Positions 36,078 through 45,657 are shown, counted from the first letter of the stretch. The stretch: DNA of 64,000 nt from Coriobacteriia bacterium (GCA_034370385.1 JAXMKZ010000024.1:1-64000), one strand, 5' to 3'. The notes: a model not told the origin generated them from the sequence alone. A program made the numbers and translations.

Positions 36078-38162
36078 GTGAGGGCGACGCCACCGGTGAA
36101 GGCATCAACAGTCGCCGACATAATCGGATGGAGAGCGCTCTTGGTCGCGGTCTTCTTGACGCCGCTTGCGATGACCGATTTCGGATGGCTTGGCTTCGAG
36201 CAGGCGTTCACGGCCAACATATACAACGAGGCTAAGATGTTTGTCCTGCGCGCCTCGACTCTTGTGGCGCTCGGAGCGTGGGCCTGGGCGGCACTTGTCA
36301 ACGGACGTTCTGTCCGGCGCACGGTGCTCGATCCGTGGGTGTTGGGGTTTGTCGCGTGGCTGAGCGTGACCACGGCATTCTCGATTCATCCGCCGACTTC
36401 GGTCTTCGGTCACTACACGCGCGGTGAGGGCCTGCTCACGTACTTGATCTACGCGGCGATCTTCTTCCTTACCGTCCAGTTCGCGAACAAGGGCTCACGG
36501 TTGCGGGAGATGGCACTGGCGGTCTTCTGGTCGGGTTCGATTGTCTCCGCGTACGGCGTGCTCCAGTTCTTGGGTGTCGACTGGGTTCGTGACGTGCCCG
36601 CGTTTCTTGAGGGGCGAGCGTACTCGACGCTTGGTAACCCCCTCATCCTTGGTAGCCAGTTGATGTTCGTGCTGCCGATCTCGATAGCTCTTGCCCTCGC
36701 GGAGAAGCGCATCGCATGGAGAGCCGTCTACTGGTCGGGGGCGATGCTCGCGGCGATCGCGCTCATGGCGACCTTCTCCAGGAGCGCCTGGCTGGGTGCA
36801 GCGGTCGCCTGTGCGCTGATGGTGGCCTATGCCGTCTTCCAGAGGGTACGGATCGAACGTCAAGTGGATGTGCCCTTCGCGGCGCTCACGCTCTTGCTGC
36901 TGATGCTCGGCATCGTGCGTAGCCTTGGAGCCTCGGACAGGGTGACGAACGTTCTTGCTCGGCTCGGTGAACTGCTTGAGTTCGAGTCGGGGAGCGGGTT
37001 CACCCGCGTTGGACTGTGGAGGGCTGCGCTTGCCGCGGCAGCCGATCGTCCGTGGACGGGATTCGGGCTGGACACGTTCAGACTCTTCTCGCCCGTCTAC
37101 TTCGAACCCCGTTACGCAAGCGCGGGCGACTATCTCGCCATCCCGGACAACGCTCATAGCTATCCGATGCAGCTGCTGTCGACAGCTGGCTTCATAGGAC
37201 TCGCGCTCTTCCTCGCCGTGGTCGGAATCGCGGCATGGACATCCGCACGAAAGACGCTCGCGGTCCCTCGCGGTTCCGGAAATCCGACGCTTCTCGTTCT
37301 CGCGGCCTTCTGGGCGGCGGGCGCCGGGTACCTCGTGAATCTCATCGCCAACATATCGATGCCGGGGACGACCTTCATGCTGTGGGTTGCGATGGCTCTG
37401 GTACTGGCTCCGGCGGCTTGGGAGAGACCGCTACAGGCCAAGGCCCACGCACGACCCTTGGCCGCCATCGCGGTTGGACTGTGCGCGATCCTTGTCGTTG
37501 CGAGCTTCGTTCCGCTGTACGCGGACAATCAGTACCTGAAGGGCCAGGCGCTGGGCGACCCGCAGGCAAGGATTGACGCCGCTGAAACCGCGGTCAGGCT
37601 GGCTCCGTACTACGACACATACCGGGTGACGCGAGCCGTTGCGTACGCCGACCCGGCGATTCAGCGACTGAGCGCAGGCGCACGCACCGGCCAGGTTGCC
37701 CCGCCTGTGCTGGAGGAGTACAAGCAGGCGCTGGAAATGCTCGAGGACGCGCAGACCTTCTCCCCATGGGAGCAGGATCTCATCGCGCTGCGAGTCATCG
37801 TCCTAAACCTCGGAGGCAGCGTCATCGGGCCCTCCTACTACGACGATGCAATACGAACGAGCGAAAAGGCTCTGGAACGATTCCGCTACGCGCCGACCCT
37901 GCGGCTCCAGTACGCGAAGGCGCTCGAAGGCGCGGGTCGAACCGCCGAGGCTCAGCGTCAGCTCGAGAGCTTGGTGGAACTGGAACCCAGGATGCCGGAG
38001 GCAGCGGTACAGCTCGCTCGCCTCTACGCCGCCCAGAACGAGACGCAGAAGGCGATGGACGTGCTGCTGGCCGCCCAAACCACTGCGGTTGAAGGTACGC
38101 TGATATCGGCCGCGTTGGGCGCACTCGAACGAGGAGAACCCCTCCCGGCTGTATCGTGGTAG
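36078..38162 (+). CDS. O-antigen ligase/polymerase-type membrane protein with TPR tail
   Basis: This 694-residue protein has about a dozen membrane segments (residues about 15-480), with the ligase-type loop motif PWTGFGLDTFRLF and PDNAHSYPMQLLSTAGF. A soluble C-terminal region of about 210 residues contains TPR-like helices (RTAEAQRQLESLVELEPRMPEAAVQLARLYAAQNE). The GTG start uses the AAGGAAGGG sequence left from the aminotransferase remnant. The gene abuts its paralogue at 38163. Confidence 0.85.
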   Translation: MRATPPVKASTVADIIGWRALLVAVFLTPLAMTDFGWLGFEQAFTANIYNEAKMFVLRASTLVALGAWAWAALVNGRSVRRTVLDPWVLGFVAWLSVTTAFSIHPPTSVFGHYTRGEGLLTYLIYAAIFFLTVQFANKGSRLREMALAVFWSGSIVSAYGVLQFLGVDWVRDVPAFLEGRAYSTLGNPLILGSQLMFVLPISIALALAEKRIAWRAVYWSGAMLAAIALMATFSRSAWLGAAVACALMVAYAVFQRVRIERQVDVPFAALTLLLLMLGIVRSLGASDRVTNVLARLGELLEFESGSGFTRVGLWRAALAAAADRPWTGFGLDTFRLFSPVYFEPRYASAGDYLAIPDNAHSYPMQLLSTAGFIGLALFLAVVGIAAWTSARKTLAVPRGSGNPTLLVLAAFWAAGAGYLVNLIANISMPGTTFMLWVAMALVLAPAAWERPLQAKAHARPLAAIAVGLCAILVVASFVPLYADNQYLKGQALGDPQARIDAAETAVRLAPYYDTYRVTRAVAYADPAIQRLSAGARTGQVAPPVLEEYKQALEMLEDAQTFSPWEQDLIALRVIVLNLGGSVIGPSYYDDAIRTSEKALERFRYAPTLRLQYAKALEGAGRTAEAQRQLESLVELEPRMPEAAVQLARLYAAQNETQKAMDVLLAAQTTAVEGTLISAALGALERGEPLPAVSW

Positions 38163-40229
38163 ATGACCGCGGAGCCTAGAGGAGGACGGACCGATGCATT
38201 ACGGCGTCCACAGCGCGGCATGAGTGGCCCTAGGCGACTCGGCACAGTGGGCGCGCAGGCTGCGCCATGCGATTCTCTCGCGGAGAGAATCGCATGGCGC
38301 AGCCTGCTGACTGCCGTGTTTCTGATTCCGCTTGCGAATGCTGTCTTCACCATGCCGTTCACAGGTCGCACCGTCATCTATGACATGTACGACCTTCCGA
38401 AGATGTTCGTTCTGTGGTCAACGGTATTCGTCGCACTGGGATCATTCAGCTGGTATGTCTTCGCTGAGGGTGGCAGAGTTCGAGCCAGTCGCGCATTCGC
38501 GATCATACCGGTGCTTCTTGGTTGGCTCGCTTTGGTCACGGCGTTATCGGTGAGTCCGTCAACCTCTCTCTTCGGACAGTACCAACGGAGTGAGGGGCTG
38601 GTGACATACCTGCTCTACGCGGCAGTCTTCGTTCTCACGGTTCAGCTCGTCAGCAGCGCCCATCGTGTTCGCAATATCGCGATGACGCTCGTAGCAGCGA
38701 GCGCTCCGGTTTCTATCTACGGCATCATCCAGTTCTTCTACATTGATCCCGTGGCGTGGCAGAACTTGGACTTCGCCGGCAGGGCCTTCTCTACCTACGG
38801 AAACCCCGGGGGGTTGAGCAACTTCCTCGTCTTCTCCGTGGCGGTCTCGTTCGCCCTTGTGGCCTCTGAGCGCAGCGACAGGCTACGCGTCACTTGGTGG
38901 CTGGTGCTGCTGCTGAATATCCTGGCTTTGGTGTTGACCTTCACGCGTGGTGCCTGGATCGGATCCGTCGTCGCGCTGGGAGTCGCAGCTCTGATTCTGG
39001 CCAGGCAGGGTGTTAGGCCCATCCGGAAGATAGACCTCCCGTTCTCGGTTGGCGCGGCTATCCTGTTGGCCACGTTCGCGCTCGTCGACAGGCGCGGCGA
39101 CAGTGTGACAAGCCTTCCAAGCCGGCTCGCATCGCTCGTCCAGCCCACCGCCGGGAGTGGGATGACTCGCCTCAAACTCTGGGAGGCCGCAACGGGGGCG
39201 ATCGCGGACAGGCCCGCGTTCGGTTTTGGTCCAGACACGTTCCAGCTGGTGTTTCCCGCGTATCGAACCCCGGACTACTTCCTCTCAGCTCCGCTGGCCG
39301 CCTTCGCGGACAATGCGCACAGTTACCCCCTGCAGCTGGCCGCATCGGTTGGCATCGTAGGAGCGCTGCTGCTGTTCGGGAGTCTCGCTTGGATTCTCTA
39401 TACATGCCGCCACGTGATCGCGTCGCGGGCGAGCTCACGCGCTAATGCCGTGGTCGCGGGTTTCACCGGGGCGATTGTCGGCTACCTCGTTACCCTCCTC
39501 TTCGGAATCTCTGAGCCGGGGACGACGTTCCTGCTATGGATTGCGCTCGGGATCGTCGCCGCGCCATCTGCCACCACCGCCGTTCTGAGCAAGCGACTCA
39601 CTCGAACCAGCACGGCGATCGTCGCAGTTGCCATCTGTGCCGGTCTGTTCTTGTACGGGCTGGTTCCCATCTTCGCAGACCTACGATACTTCGAGGCGCG
39701 ATTCTCGATTGGCCAGACGAGAACAGATGCCGTCAACGACGCTGTGAGACTGGCTCCGTACCGTGTCGAGTATCGGAAGTACCAGACGCAGGTCCATCTA
39801 GAGAACGCTCGAGACTCTGTGCTTGATGCTCTGCGCACCGAAGCTGGCGTGACTGAAACAGTCAGGTCTTCTTGGGATAGCGCTCTCGCGTATGCTGAGA
39901 GCGCTATCTCCGAGTTTCCGTGGGATTATCAGGACTACCAACTGTTAGCTTTAAGCTACCTCTTCGGCGGATCAGAAGTGGACTCCGCGTACTACGCGAA
40001 CGTGGTTGATGTGACCAGCAGAGGGCTTGCTCGGTTCCCCAACAGTCCGATTCTGCTGATTCAGCGCGCTGAGGCTCGGGCGGCGCAGGGCGACGCACGG
40101 TCTGCCCGAGAGGATCTGCAGCGTTCACTCGAAATGGAACCGCGGGCCGACACGACTGCATTGAAGGCCAAGATCGAGTCGCTTGAGGCGACGAGCCCCG
40201 CGCGACAAGAGACCCCTGTCTCTCCCTGA
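38163..40229 (+). CDS. O-antigen ligase/polymerase-type membrane protein with TPR tail (paralogue of the 36078 gene)
   Basis: This 688-residue protein shares its course with the preceding gene: GWRALL/AWRSLL-VAVFL-PLA in the first membrane segment, PAFGFGPDTFQLVFPAY in the loop, FADNAHSYPLQLAAS, and a TPR-like tail (AQGDARSAREDLQRSLEMEPRA). Two starts are possible: ATG 38163, directly after the upstream stop, and ATG 38220, which overlaps the stop of a 9-codon ORF with a strong Shine-Dalgarno sequence. A perfect 25-bp inverted repeat lies inside the 5' coding region. Confidence 0.85.
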   Translation: MTAEPRGGRTDALRRPQRGMSGPRRLGTVGAQAAPCDSLAERIAWRSLLTAVFLIPLANAVFTMPFTGRTVIYDMYDLPKMFVLWSTVFVALGSFSWYVFAEGGRVRASRAFAIIPVLLGWLALVTALSVSPSTSLFGQYQRSEGLVTYLLYAAVFVLTVQLVSSAHRVRNIAMTLVAASAPVSIYGIIQFFYIDPVAWQNLDFAGRAFSTYGNPGGLSNFLVFSVAVSFALVASERSDRLRVTWWLVLLLNILALVLTFTRGAWIGSVVALGVAALILARQGVRPIRKIDLPFSVGAAILLATFALVDRRGDSVTSLPSRLASLVQPTAGSGMTRLKLWEAATGAIADRPAFGFGPDTFQLVFPAYRTPDYFLSAPLAAFADNAHSYPLQLAASVGIVGALLLFGSLAWILYTCRHVIASRASSRANAVVAGFTGAIVGYLVTLLFGISEPGTTFLLWIALGIVAAPSATTAVLSKRLTRTSTAIVAVAICAGLFLYGLVPIFADLRYFEARFSIGQTRTDAVNDAVRLAPYRVEYRKYQTQVHLENARDSVLDALRTEAGVTETVRSSWDSALAYAESAISEFPWDYQDYQLLALSYLFGGSEVDSAYYANVVDVTSRGLARFPNSPILLIQRAEARAAQGDARSAREDLQRSLEMEPRADTTALKAKIESLEATSPARQETPVSP
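38194..38223 (+). CDS. Possible 9-codon coupling ORF
   Basis: ATG 38194 is preceded by GAGGAGG and encodes MHYGVHSAA. Its TGA overlaps the in-frame ATG 38220 of the ligase (ATGA). It could couple translation to the ligase from the second start, or simply be chance in a Shine-Dalgarno-rich stretch. Confidence 0.25.
   Translation: MHYGVHSAA
38255..38307. repeat. Perfect 25-bp inverted repeat with 3-base loop
   Basis: Bases 38255-38279 are the exact reverse complement of 38283-38307, with GCG between. The right arm encodes conserved residues at the start of the first membrane segment (ERIAWRSLL), so the left arm appears to be the inverted copy. No T run follows, so it is not a normal terminator. 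Confidence 0.97.
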
Positions 40230-40294
40230 AAGGTGCTCGTGAGAGCTGAACTGAGGCTCGCATTGGATGATTGCCACAGACTGGCGGAGGTCGC

Positions 40295-40537
40295 ATGAAG
40301 ATGGGTACTGACCGCATCCACATATACGACACCACCCTGCCCGACGGCGAGCAGTCGCCGGGCGCTTCGATGAACACCGAGGAGAAGGTCACGATTCGCG
40401 TGCGCGCCGGTATCTCCACCAGACGTGGCGCTCACTCGGACATCATCGTTGCGAGCGCGAAGGCGTACACCAACGCGCACAACCGGCTGCTTGTGGCCGA
40501 GAAACGCGAAGTCGCGGACGAGGTGCAGGGGCGATGA
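40295..40537 (+). pseudogene. Internally deleted leuA remnant (80 codons)
   Basis: The first 30 residues ([20 protein letters not shown], then MNTEEK) match the LeuA N-terminus. The rest (VTIRV, then [16 protein letters not shown] and NRLLVAEK) matches the LeuA C-terminus; about 436 residues of barrel and linker are missing. The junction lies where both parent regions read roughly GAGAAG/GTCACGAT. The catalytic Arg of DTTLRDG is Pro. It keeps an SD (GGAGG, five bases before ATG 40295), and its stop overlaps the ligase start (ATGA). DNA divergence from the intact leuA shows it is not a recent copy. Confidence 0.85.
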
Positions 40538-42435
40538 GCCGAGTCGCGACCGCAGCCGCATGGACGCTGGCTGCGACGCTTTGCGCAAGCATGCTCGCTT
40601 GGACCAACCTCACCGGACTTGGCATCGGAGCTAATCCGCTCACCTACGATGACCTTGCTCTAGCGCGTTTCGTCGCAGGAACCATAGGCATCTCGGCGGT
40701 CTGGTTCCTGCTGGCGCTGATGATCGAGCGCGGCAATCCGCTGAGCGTCGACAACACGCTGCTTGCCCTTGGCGCGCTTGCCTTGTGGTCGGTGCTCTCT
40801 GCGGCCTTTGCAGGCACGACGCTCGTGTGGCTTGGCCAGTCGGAGCGACTCGAAGGGGTCGCCACGATGTTTCTCTACGCGCTGGCATACGGAGCCGGCC
40901 TGCAGGTTGGTCGTGCGCGACGGGTCGTGCGCACGCTCGCCGCGACGGTCGCGGTGTGCGCGACTTTGCTCGCGGTCCACGGGCTGCTGCAAGTGATCGG
41001 CCTTGACCCCACCAGCTACTTACATAGCGGGTCGACGCTCTATCTTGGCTCGGCGTTCGCCAGCCTGAGTAATCCGAACTTCCTTGCGGGTGTGCTCGTA
41101 ATCGCACTGCCGATTGCCGGAGGGCTTGCCGCGAGCGCGTCATCGACGCTGGCGAAGTGGTCTTGGGCCGCAATCGGCGCGGTCATACTGGCGGCTCTCT
41201 ATGCTACCTACTCGCAAGGCGCCTGGCTCGGGGCAGTCGTCCAGCTGGCGATCGCAGTGGCTCTTTGGGTGGTGGCGCGGGGCCGGGTGCGGCCTGCCGG
41301 TGAGCGTGAGGCTGACAGTCCGAGCGCGGGGCGTGCCGGGGCGGGGCGGACGCGACTTGCTTGGCTTGTCTCTGCGTCCATAGTGCTTGTCGGCGTCATC
41401 ATCATCGTCGCCGTGACCGGAGTCGCCACGTCGCGGGGCTTGCGCCTGTGGGGGTCAAGCCTCTCCGAGACGGGCTCGGGCCGCATCCTGCTCGTACAGA
41501 CCACGGCGGGTGCCGTTGCCGACAAGCCCGTTCTGGGGTTTGGCGCGGACAACTACCTTGAGGCGTTTCTGCTTCACAGGCCTGATCGGTTCGTCGAGGT
41601 TTTCGGCGAGCAGTCCACGACGAACAATGCGCACTTCTGGCTGTTGCAGTATGCGGCGACGCTTGGAGTGGTGGGTGCGCTTCTGTTGGCGGCGGCCCTG
41701 GGTATGGGTCTGTGGCGGGCAAGACCGGTTGTCGCGGGCGAGTCCGAGCAAGCCAACGCGCTTCAGGTGGCCATCTGGCTTGGATTGGTTGGCTACGCGG
41801 TTCAGATGATGTTCAACGTGGCGGTGCTCGCCTCGACAGTACCGTTCTGGGTGCTTATGGGCGCGCTCTGTGCGCCGCGCGCCCGCCGTATGGTTGTGGA
41901 AGGCCGGTCGAAACGCGTGCTCACGGTTGCGACGGCCACGCTTCTTGCTGTCTCGATCCTGGGCGGGGGAGCGCTCATCTCAGCTGACGCGCTCTACATG
42001 GCGTCCCGCGATGCGTATTGGGGTGATGCTCCGGGCGACCCGGTTGCGCTCGCCGGGCGCGCGGCGCAACTGAACCCCCTGTCAATCAAGTATGCGCGCG
42101 GAGAGGCTCAGGCCCGCTCAGCGCTTGTATCTCAGGCCATAGAGGGGGGTGGGTCCGCACAGGACGTTCGTCGGCTCCACGACGAAGCGGTCGCGGCGTT
42201 CGAACGCACGTTGTCACGCTCGCCCAGAGACTACGCTGCGCACTCATGGCTTGCGGGACTGCACCTGCGCGTTGGGACGCATCTGGGAGATCAGGAGCTT
42301 GTCGAGGAGGCGTTCTCGCTGGCCAGGACGGCCGCCACTCTCGATCGCACGCACTGGAGCGTGGTGCCGCTTCTCGATGGGGACACCTCTGACGGCGCGG
42401 CTCGGCTCGCGGCCTTGGCGCCGCCTTTGCCCTGA
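40534..42435 (+). CDS. O-antigen ligase/polymerase-type membrane protein
   Basis: This 633-residue polytopic protein has about a dozen membrane segments and the ligase-type loop motif [14 protein letters not shown] with [16 protein letters not shown] helical tail (about residues 480-633) includes TPR-like sequence ([33 protein letters not shown]). It is more distant from the 36078/38163 pair than those are from each other. The start overlaps the leuA remnant, mirroring the leuA-ligase order at 13 kb. Confidence 0.83.
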   Translation: MSRVATAAAWTLAATLCASMLAWTNLTGLGIGANPLTYDDLALARFVAGTIGISAVWFLLALMIERGNPLSVDNTLLALGALALWSVLSAAFAGTTLVWLGQSERLEGVATMFLYALAYGAGLQVGRARRVVRTLAATVAVCATLLAVHGLLQVIGLDPTSYLHSGSTLYLGSAFASLSNPNFLAGVLVIALPIAGGLAASASSTLAKWSWAAIGAVILAALYATYSQGAWLGAVVQLAIAVALWVVARGRVRPAGEREADSPSAGRAGAGRTRLAWLVSASIVLVGVIIIVAVTGVATSRGLRLWGSSLSETGSGRILLVQTTAGAVADKPVLGFGADNYLEAFLLHRPDRFVEVFGEQSTTNNAHFWLLQYAATLGVVGALLLAAALGMGLWRARPVVAGESEQANALQVAIWLGLVGYAVQMMFNVAVLASTVPFWVLMGALCAPRARRMVVEGRSKRVLTVATATLLAVSILGGGALISADALYMASRDAYWGDAPGDPVALAGRAAQLNPLSIKYARGEAQARSALVSQAIEGGGSAQDVRRLHDEAVAAFERTLSRSPRDYAAHSWLAGLHLRVGTHLGDQELVEEAFSLARTAATLDRTHWSVVPLLDGDTSDGAARLAALAPPLP

Positions 42436-42480
42436 GACCAAGACCGAGGCGCGAGTAGCGGCCCCCGCTCGGCCATGCCG

Positions 42481-42486
42481 TATCAT
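42481..42486 (+). promoter_or_regulatory. -10 element (TATCAT) for a leaderless GT transcript
   Basis: TATCAT is followed by exactly six bases and then ATG 42493, the same spacing as the leuA leader ORF (TATACT, six bases, ATG). No Shine-Dalgarno sequence precedes this ATG, which fits leaderless initiation. Confidence 0.45.
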
Positions 42487-42492
42487 GGCTCC

Positions 42493-44817
42493 ATGCTCAC
42501 CTCAGTCTCTCACGACGCAACCGCCGAATCCTTCTCGGCACGCACCAAGGTCGCGGTCGTCATCACCGGCCTGCAGGTGGGCGGCGCCGAGACCTTCCTG
42601 GGCGAGCTGCTCAAGCACACGCCCGGCGATCTTGAGATCCGCGTCTTTTCGCTCATAGACGGCGGCCCCATAGCCGAGCGCATCGAGGCTATGGGCATCC
42701 CAGTCACCGGTCTGGGTATGGAGGCGGGTAGGCCCAGCGTGCGAGCGCTGTTCGAGCTGCGTGGCCACCTCGCGCGATTCAGGCCCACTATCGTGCACAC
42801 CTGGATGTACCACGCGGACTTGCTGGGTGGTGTCGCGGCGAAGCTCGCGGGAGTTCCTCACGTCATCTGGCACCTGCACAACAGCGACCTGTCGCCCGCT
42901 CGCGTGCGCCTCATGACTCGGCTCGTGGTGCGCGTGAACGGCTTGTTCTCGCGGTTCTTGCCCAGCGTGGTGCTGTCGTGTTCCCGAGCGGCCGTCAAGA
43001 CGCATGTCGCCTACGGCTACGCCGCTCACAAGATCGTGGTGGTCCCCAACGGCGTCGATACGCAGCGGTTCGCCCCGCAGCCCGAAGCCGCCGCCTCGGT
43101 GCGTGCCGAGTTCGACATCCCTGAGAGCCTGCCGGTGATCGGCCTGGTGGCGCGCGTGGACCCGCAGAAGAACCACGAGGGGTTCTTCGAGGCGGTTCGG
43201 TTGTTCTTCGAGATGGGCGGGGATGCCCACTTCCTGCTCGTCGGCCGAGGCGTCACGCCCGACCACTGGCAGCTTCCCCGCTGGCGCGACGCCACCGGCA
43301 GACCAGAGCGCATCACGCTCGCGGGGCAGCGCTCGGATGCGCCGCGGCTCATGGCCGGCTTCGATGTCGCGACCTCGGCATCGCTGGGCGAGGCGTTTCC
43401 CATGGTCCTCATCGAGGCGATGGCCTGCGAGACACCGTGTGTGGCGACCGCTGTGGGCGACTCGGAGCTCATCGTGGGCGATGCGGGCGTGGTCGTGATG
43501 GCGGGTGACCCCGCGGCACTCGCCCAGGCGTGGATCGAGTTCCTCAGGCGACCTGCGGATGAACGCTCCGCGCTGGGCGTTCGCGCCCGGGAACGCGTGC
43601 TTGACAGCTACGCGATACAGTCGGTCGCCGGCCGAATCTGGCGCTCGTATCGGTGTGTGGGCCGCGGTGCTTCGGCGGTGCGTCAAGCGGCGAGGGGCCC
43701 TCACCCTCACGTTGCCTATCTGAGCCTCCAGGCTGTCACACAGGGCCAAGACAGCTGGGCGGCGGTCAACGAGATCGTGTCCGAGTGGCAGGAGTCGGGC
43801 TGGAACGTCGACCGATGGTTTCCGGACTATCCTGAGACGGGGGCGCCGGGTGCCGTGGGGCGTGCGCTGGAGATGTGGCGGTTGCAGCGCGAGCTCAAGC
43901 GCGATATCTATCTCTACGACGCGCTGTACGTCCGCGGACACACCATGGCATACCCCGGATCGCGCTGGGCGAGAGCCGCCGGAGTCCCCGTCTTCCAGGA
44001 ATGCAACGGCACCTACGAGGACCTGTTCATCGCGTGGCCCGCTGCGAGATTGGGTCGGCCGCTGTTCGAGCACATGCAGCGCGCCCAGTACCGCGATGCC
44101 CGGTTCGTGTTCTGCGGTACCGAGCCGCAGCATCGCTGGCTCAATGCGGAGACAGGGCACGACCGGGTGATCGTGAGTCCCAATGGCGCCAACATCGAGC
44201 TCTTCACGCCTGCCGCCCCCCGACGGGAGGGTCTACCTGAGCGTTATGCTCTCTTCTTCGGGCAGTTCGCACCGTGGCAGGGTATCGAGGTGCTGGTGGC
44301 GGCCAAGCGAAGCAGCGAGTGGCCTAGCGGAGTCGATCTTGTGTTCGTGGGTGCGGGTGAGCGCGAACCGGTGGTCAGAGGCGCCGTGAACCACGATCAG
44401 GGCACCCACTACCTTGGGCGGCTACCGTACGAGGAGCTCGCGGGAGTGATCGCGCACAGCGTTGCATCCACATCGCCGCAGTTCACGCAGGAGCGCGGTT
44501 CGCAGGGGTTCTCGGCACTCAAGCTCTACGAGTCGATGGCGTGCGGCGTGCCGGTCATTGGTAGCGACTACCCGGGAGTTGCCGATGTGATCGAGCGCTA
44601 CGATGCAGGAATCGTGGTCACTCCCGGCAAAGCCGATGAGCTCGCGCGAGCAGTAGCGACCCTCGCTGCCAATGAGAGCGAGGCCCGGCGCATGGGGGCC
44701 AACGGCAGGGCGGCCGTCGAGCGTGAGGCGACGTGGGCCGCGCGAGCGCAGCAGCGGCGCATCGTGATTGAAGCGGTGATGGGGGACCATCGCCAGCGGG
44801 CGGAGTGTGGCGCATGA
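42493..44817 (+). CDS. Two-domain glycosyltransferase (GT4-GT4 fusion)
   Basis: This 774-residue protein holds two GT-B units. The first (about residues 15-385) has VAVVITGLQVGGAETFLGEL, VARVDPQKNHEGFFEAV and SLGEAFPMVLIEAMACETP. The second (about 405-765) has HVAYLSLQAVTQGQDSWAAV, FFGQFAPWQGIEVLVAA and SALKLYESMACGVPVIGSD. It probably adds two sugars in turn. The start at 42493 is preferred to ATG 42475 because of the leaderless spacing after TATCAT. It ends on ATGA with the GT2 gene. Confidence 0.87.
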   Translation: MLTSVSHDATAESFSARTKVAVVITGLQVGGAETFLGELLKHTPGDLEIRVFSLIDGGPIAERIEAMGIPVTGLGMEAGRPSVRALFELRGHLARFRPTIVHTWMYHADLLGGVAAKLAGVPHVIWHLHNSDLSPARVRLMTRLVVRVNGLFSRFLPSVVLSCSRAAVKTHVAYGYAAHKIVVVPNGVDTQRFAPQPEAAASVRAEFDIPESLPVIGLVARVDPQKNHEGFFEAVRLFFEMGGDAHFLLVGRGVTPDHWQLPRWRDATGRPERITLAGQRSDAPRLMAGFDVATSASLGEAFPMVLIEAMACETPCVATAVGDSELIVGDAGVVVMAGDPAALAQAWIEFLRRPADERSALGVRARERVLDSYAIQSVAGRIWRSYRCVGRGASAVRQAARGPHPHVAYLSLQAVTQGQDSWAAVNEIVSEWQESGWNVDRWFPDYPETGAPGAVGRALEMWRLQRELKRDIYLYDALYVRGHTMAYPGSRWARAAGVPVFQECNGTYEDLFIAWPAARLGRPLFEHMQRAQYRDARFVFCGTEPQHRWLNAETGHDRVIVSPNGANIELFTPAAPRREGLPERYALFFGQFAPWQGIEVLVAAKRSSEWPSGVDLVFVGAGEREPVVRGAVNHDQGTHYLGRLPYEELAGVIAHSVASTSPQFTQERGSQGFSALKLYESMACGVPVIGSDYPGVADVIERYDAGIVVTPGKADELARAVATLAANESEARRMGANGRAAVEREATWAARAQQRRIVIEAVMGDHRQRAECGA

Positions 44818-45584
44818 CGATCAGCCTGATCACCCCATGCTTGAATGCTGCGGAGACCATCGTGCGGACCTTCGATTCCGTCGAGGAACAAGGGGGGTCC
44901 CTGCACGAGCACCTGGTCATCGACGGTGGCTCGACCGATGGCACCGTCGGGCCCATCGAGGCGTACCAGGCTCGCATTGGCGCGCGGCTGAAGTGGGTCA
45001 GTGAGCCCGATCGAGGCATCTACGATGCGATGAACAAGGGGCTCGCGCTGGCAAGCGGCGACTGGGTACTCGTCTTGGGCGCAGACGACGCGCTTGAGCC
45101 CGGCGCACTGGCGGCGGTTGCCCACGCTGCTGCGGCGAATCCCGGCGCAGACCTGATCTACGGCGATGCCTACGTGCTTGAGCCTGATGGACGCAGACAC
45201 CTGCAGAGCTCGATGCACGGCCCCAGACTAGCCTCGGGTCTACCGCTTGAGATGCCCGTCTGTCATCAGGCATGTGCTTTCTCAACACGAGCCTGCCGGC
45301 AGCTGGGCGGGTTCGACCTGCGGTACCAAATCGCCGCAGATTACGACTTCTATCTTCGATTTCATGAGGAGAAGCTGCGCTCCGTCAGGGTGCCTGCGCC
45401 CCTTGCAACCTACAGCCTCGAGGGTGTGAGCTCGCGTCTGGCTGTGGCAACGGCTCGGGACTACCGCGACGTGCGCATCGCGCACGGCATGCCTAAGGCA
45501 AGCGCCCAGTTGCGGATGGCGCGCTCGCTGGTCAATGTGTCGGCGATGAGGGTCCTGCGGAAGGCCGGCTGGGCTCGGGGGTAG
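44814..45584 (+). CDS. Glycosyltransferase, family 2
   Basis: This is a 256-residue GT-A enzyme of the WcaA-like type. TISLITPCLNAAETIVRTFD, VIDGGSTDGT, SEPDRGIYDAMNKGLALASGDWV and LGADD are the expected nucleotide- and metal-binding blocks. The start overlaps the stop of the GT4-GT4 gene (ATGA). The C-terminus (VSAMRVLRKAGWARG) is short, with no membrane segment. Confidence 0.9.
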   Translation: MTISLITPCLNAAETIVRTFDSVEEQGGSLHEHLVIDGGSTDGTVGPIEAYQARIGARLKWVSEPDRGIYDAMNKGLALASGDWVLVLGADDALEPGALAAVAHAAAANPGADLIYGDAYVLEPDGRRHLQSSMHGPRLASGLPLEMPVCHQACAFSTRACRQLGGFDLRYQIAADYDFYLRFHEEKLRSVRVPAPLATYSLEGVSSRLAVATARDYRDVRIAHGMPKASAQLRMARSLVNVSAMRVLRKAGWARG

Positions 45585-45651
45585 GGGTCAGGGGCATACT
45601 GCGGGGCGCGCAAGGCAATGCGCACGGGGGTGATTGCCGCGCTTCAACTGC

Positions 45652-45657
45652 TAGAAT
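45652..45657 (+). promoter_or_regulatory. Candidate -10 element (TAGAAT) before the membrane-protein gene
   Basis: TAGAAT lies 102 bases upstream of the GTG at 45759, implying a 5' leader of about 95 bases. A 6-bp inverted repeat (GGCAAT/ATTGCC, 45614-45638) lies just upstream and could be an operator. Confidence 0.35.

Noticed and set aside
38255-38307. Inverted repeat read as a transcription terminator
   Set aside because: No T run follows and the right arm is conserved coding sequence.
45614-45638. 6-bp inverted repeat as a terminator for the upstream GT2 gene
   Set aside because: Loop is long and no T run follows; kept only as a possible operator.
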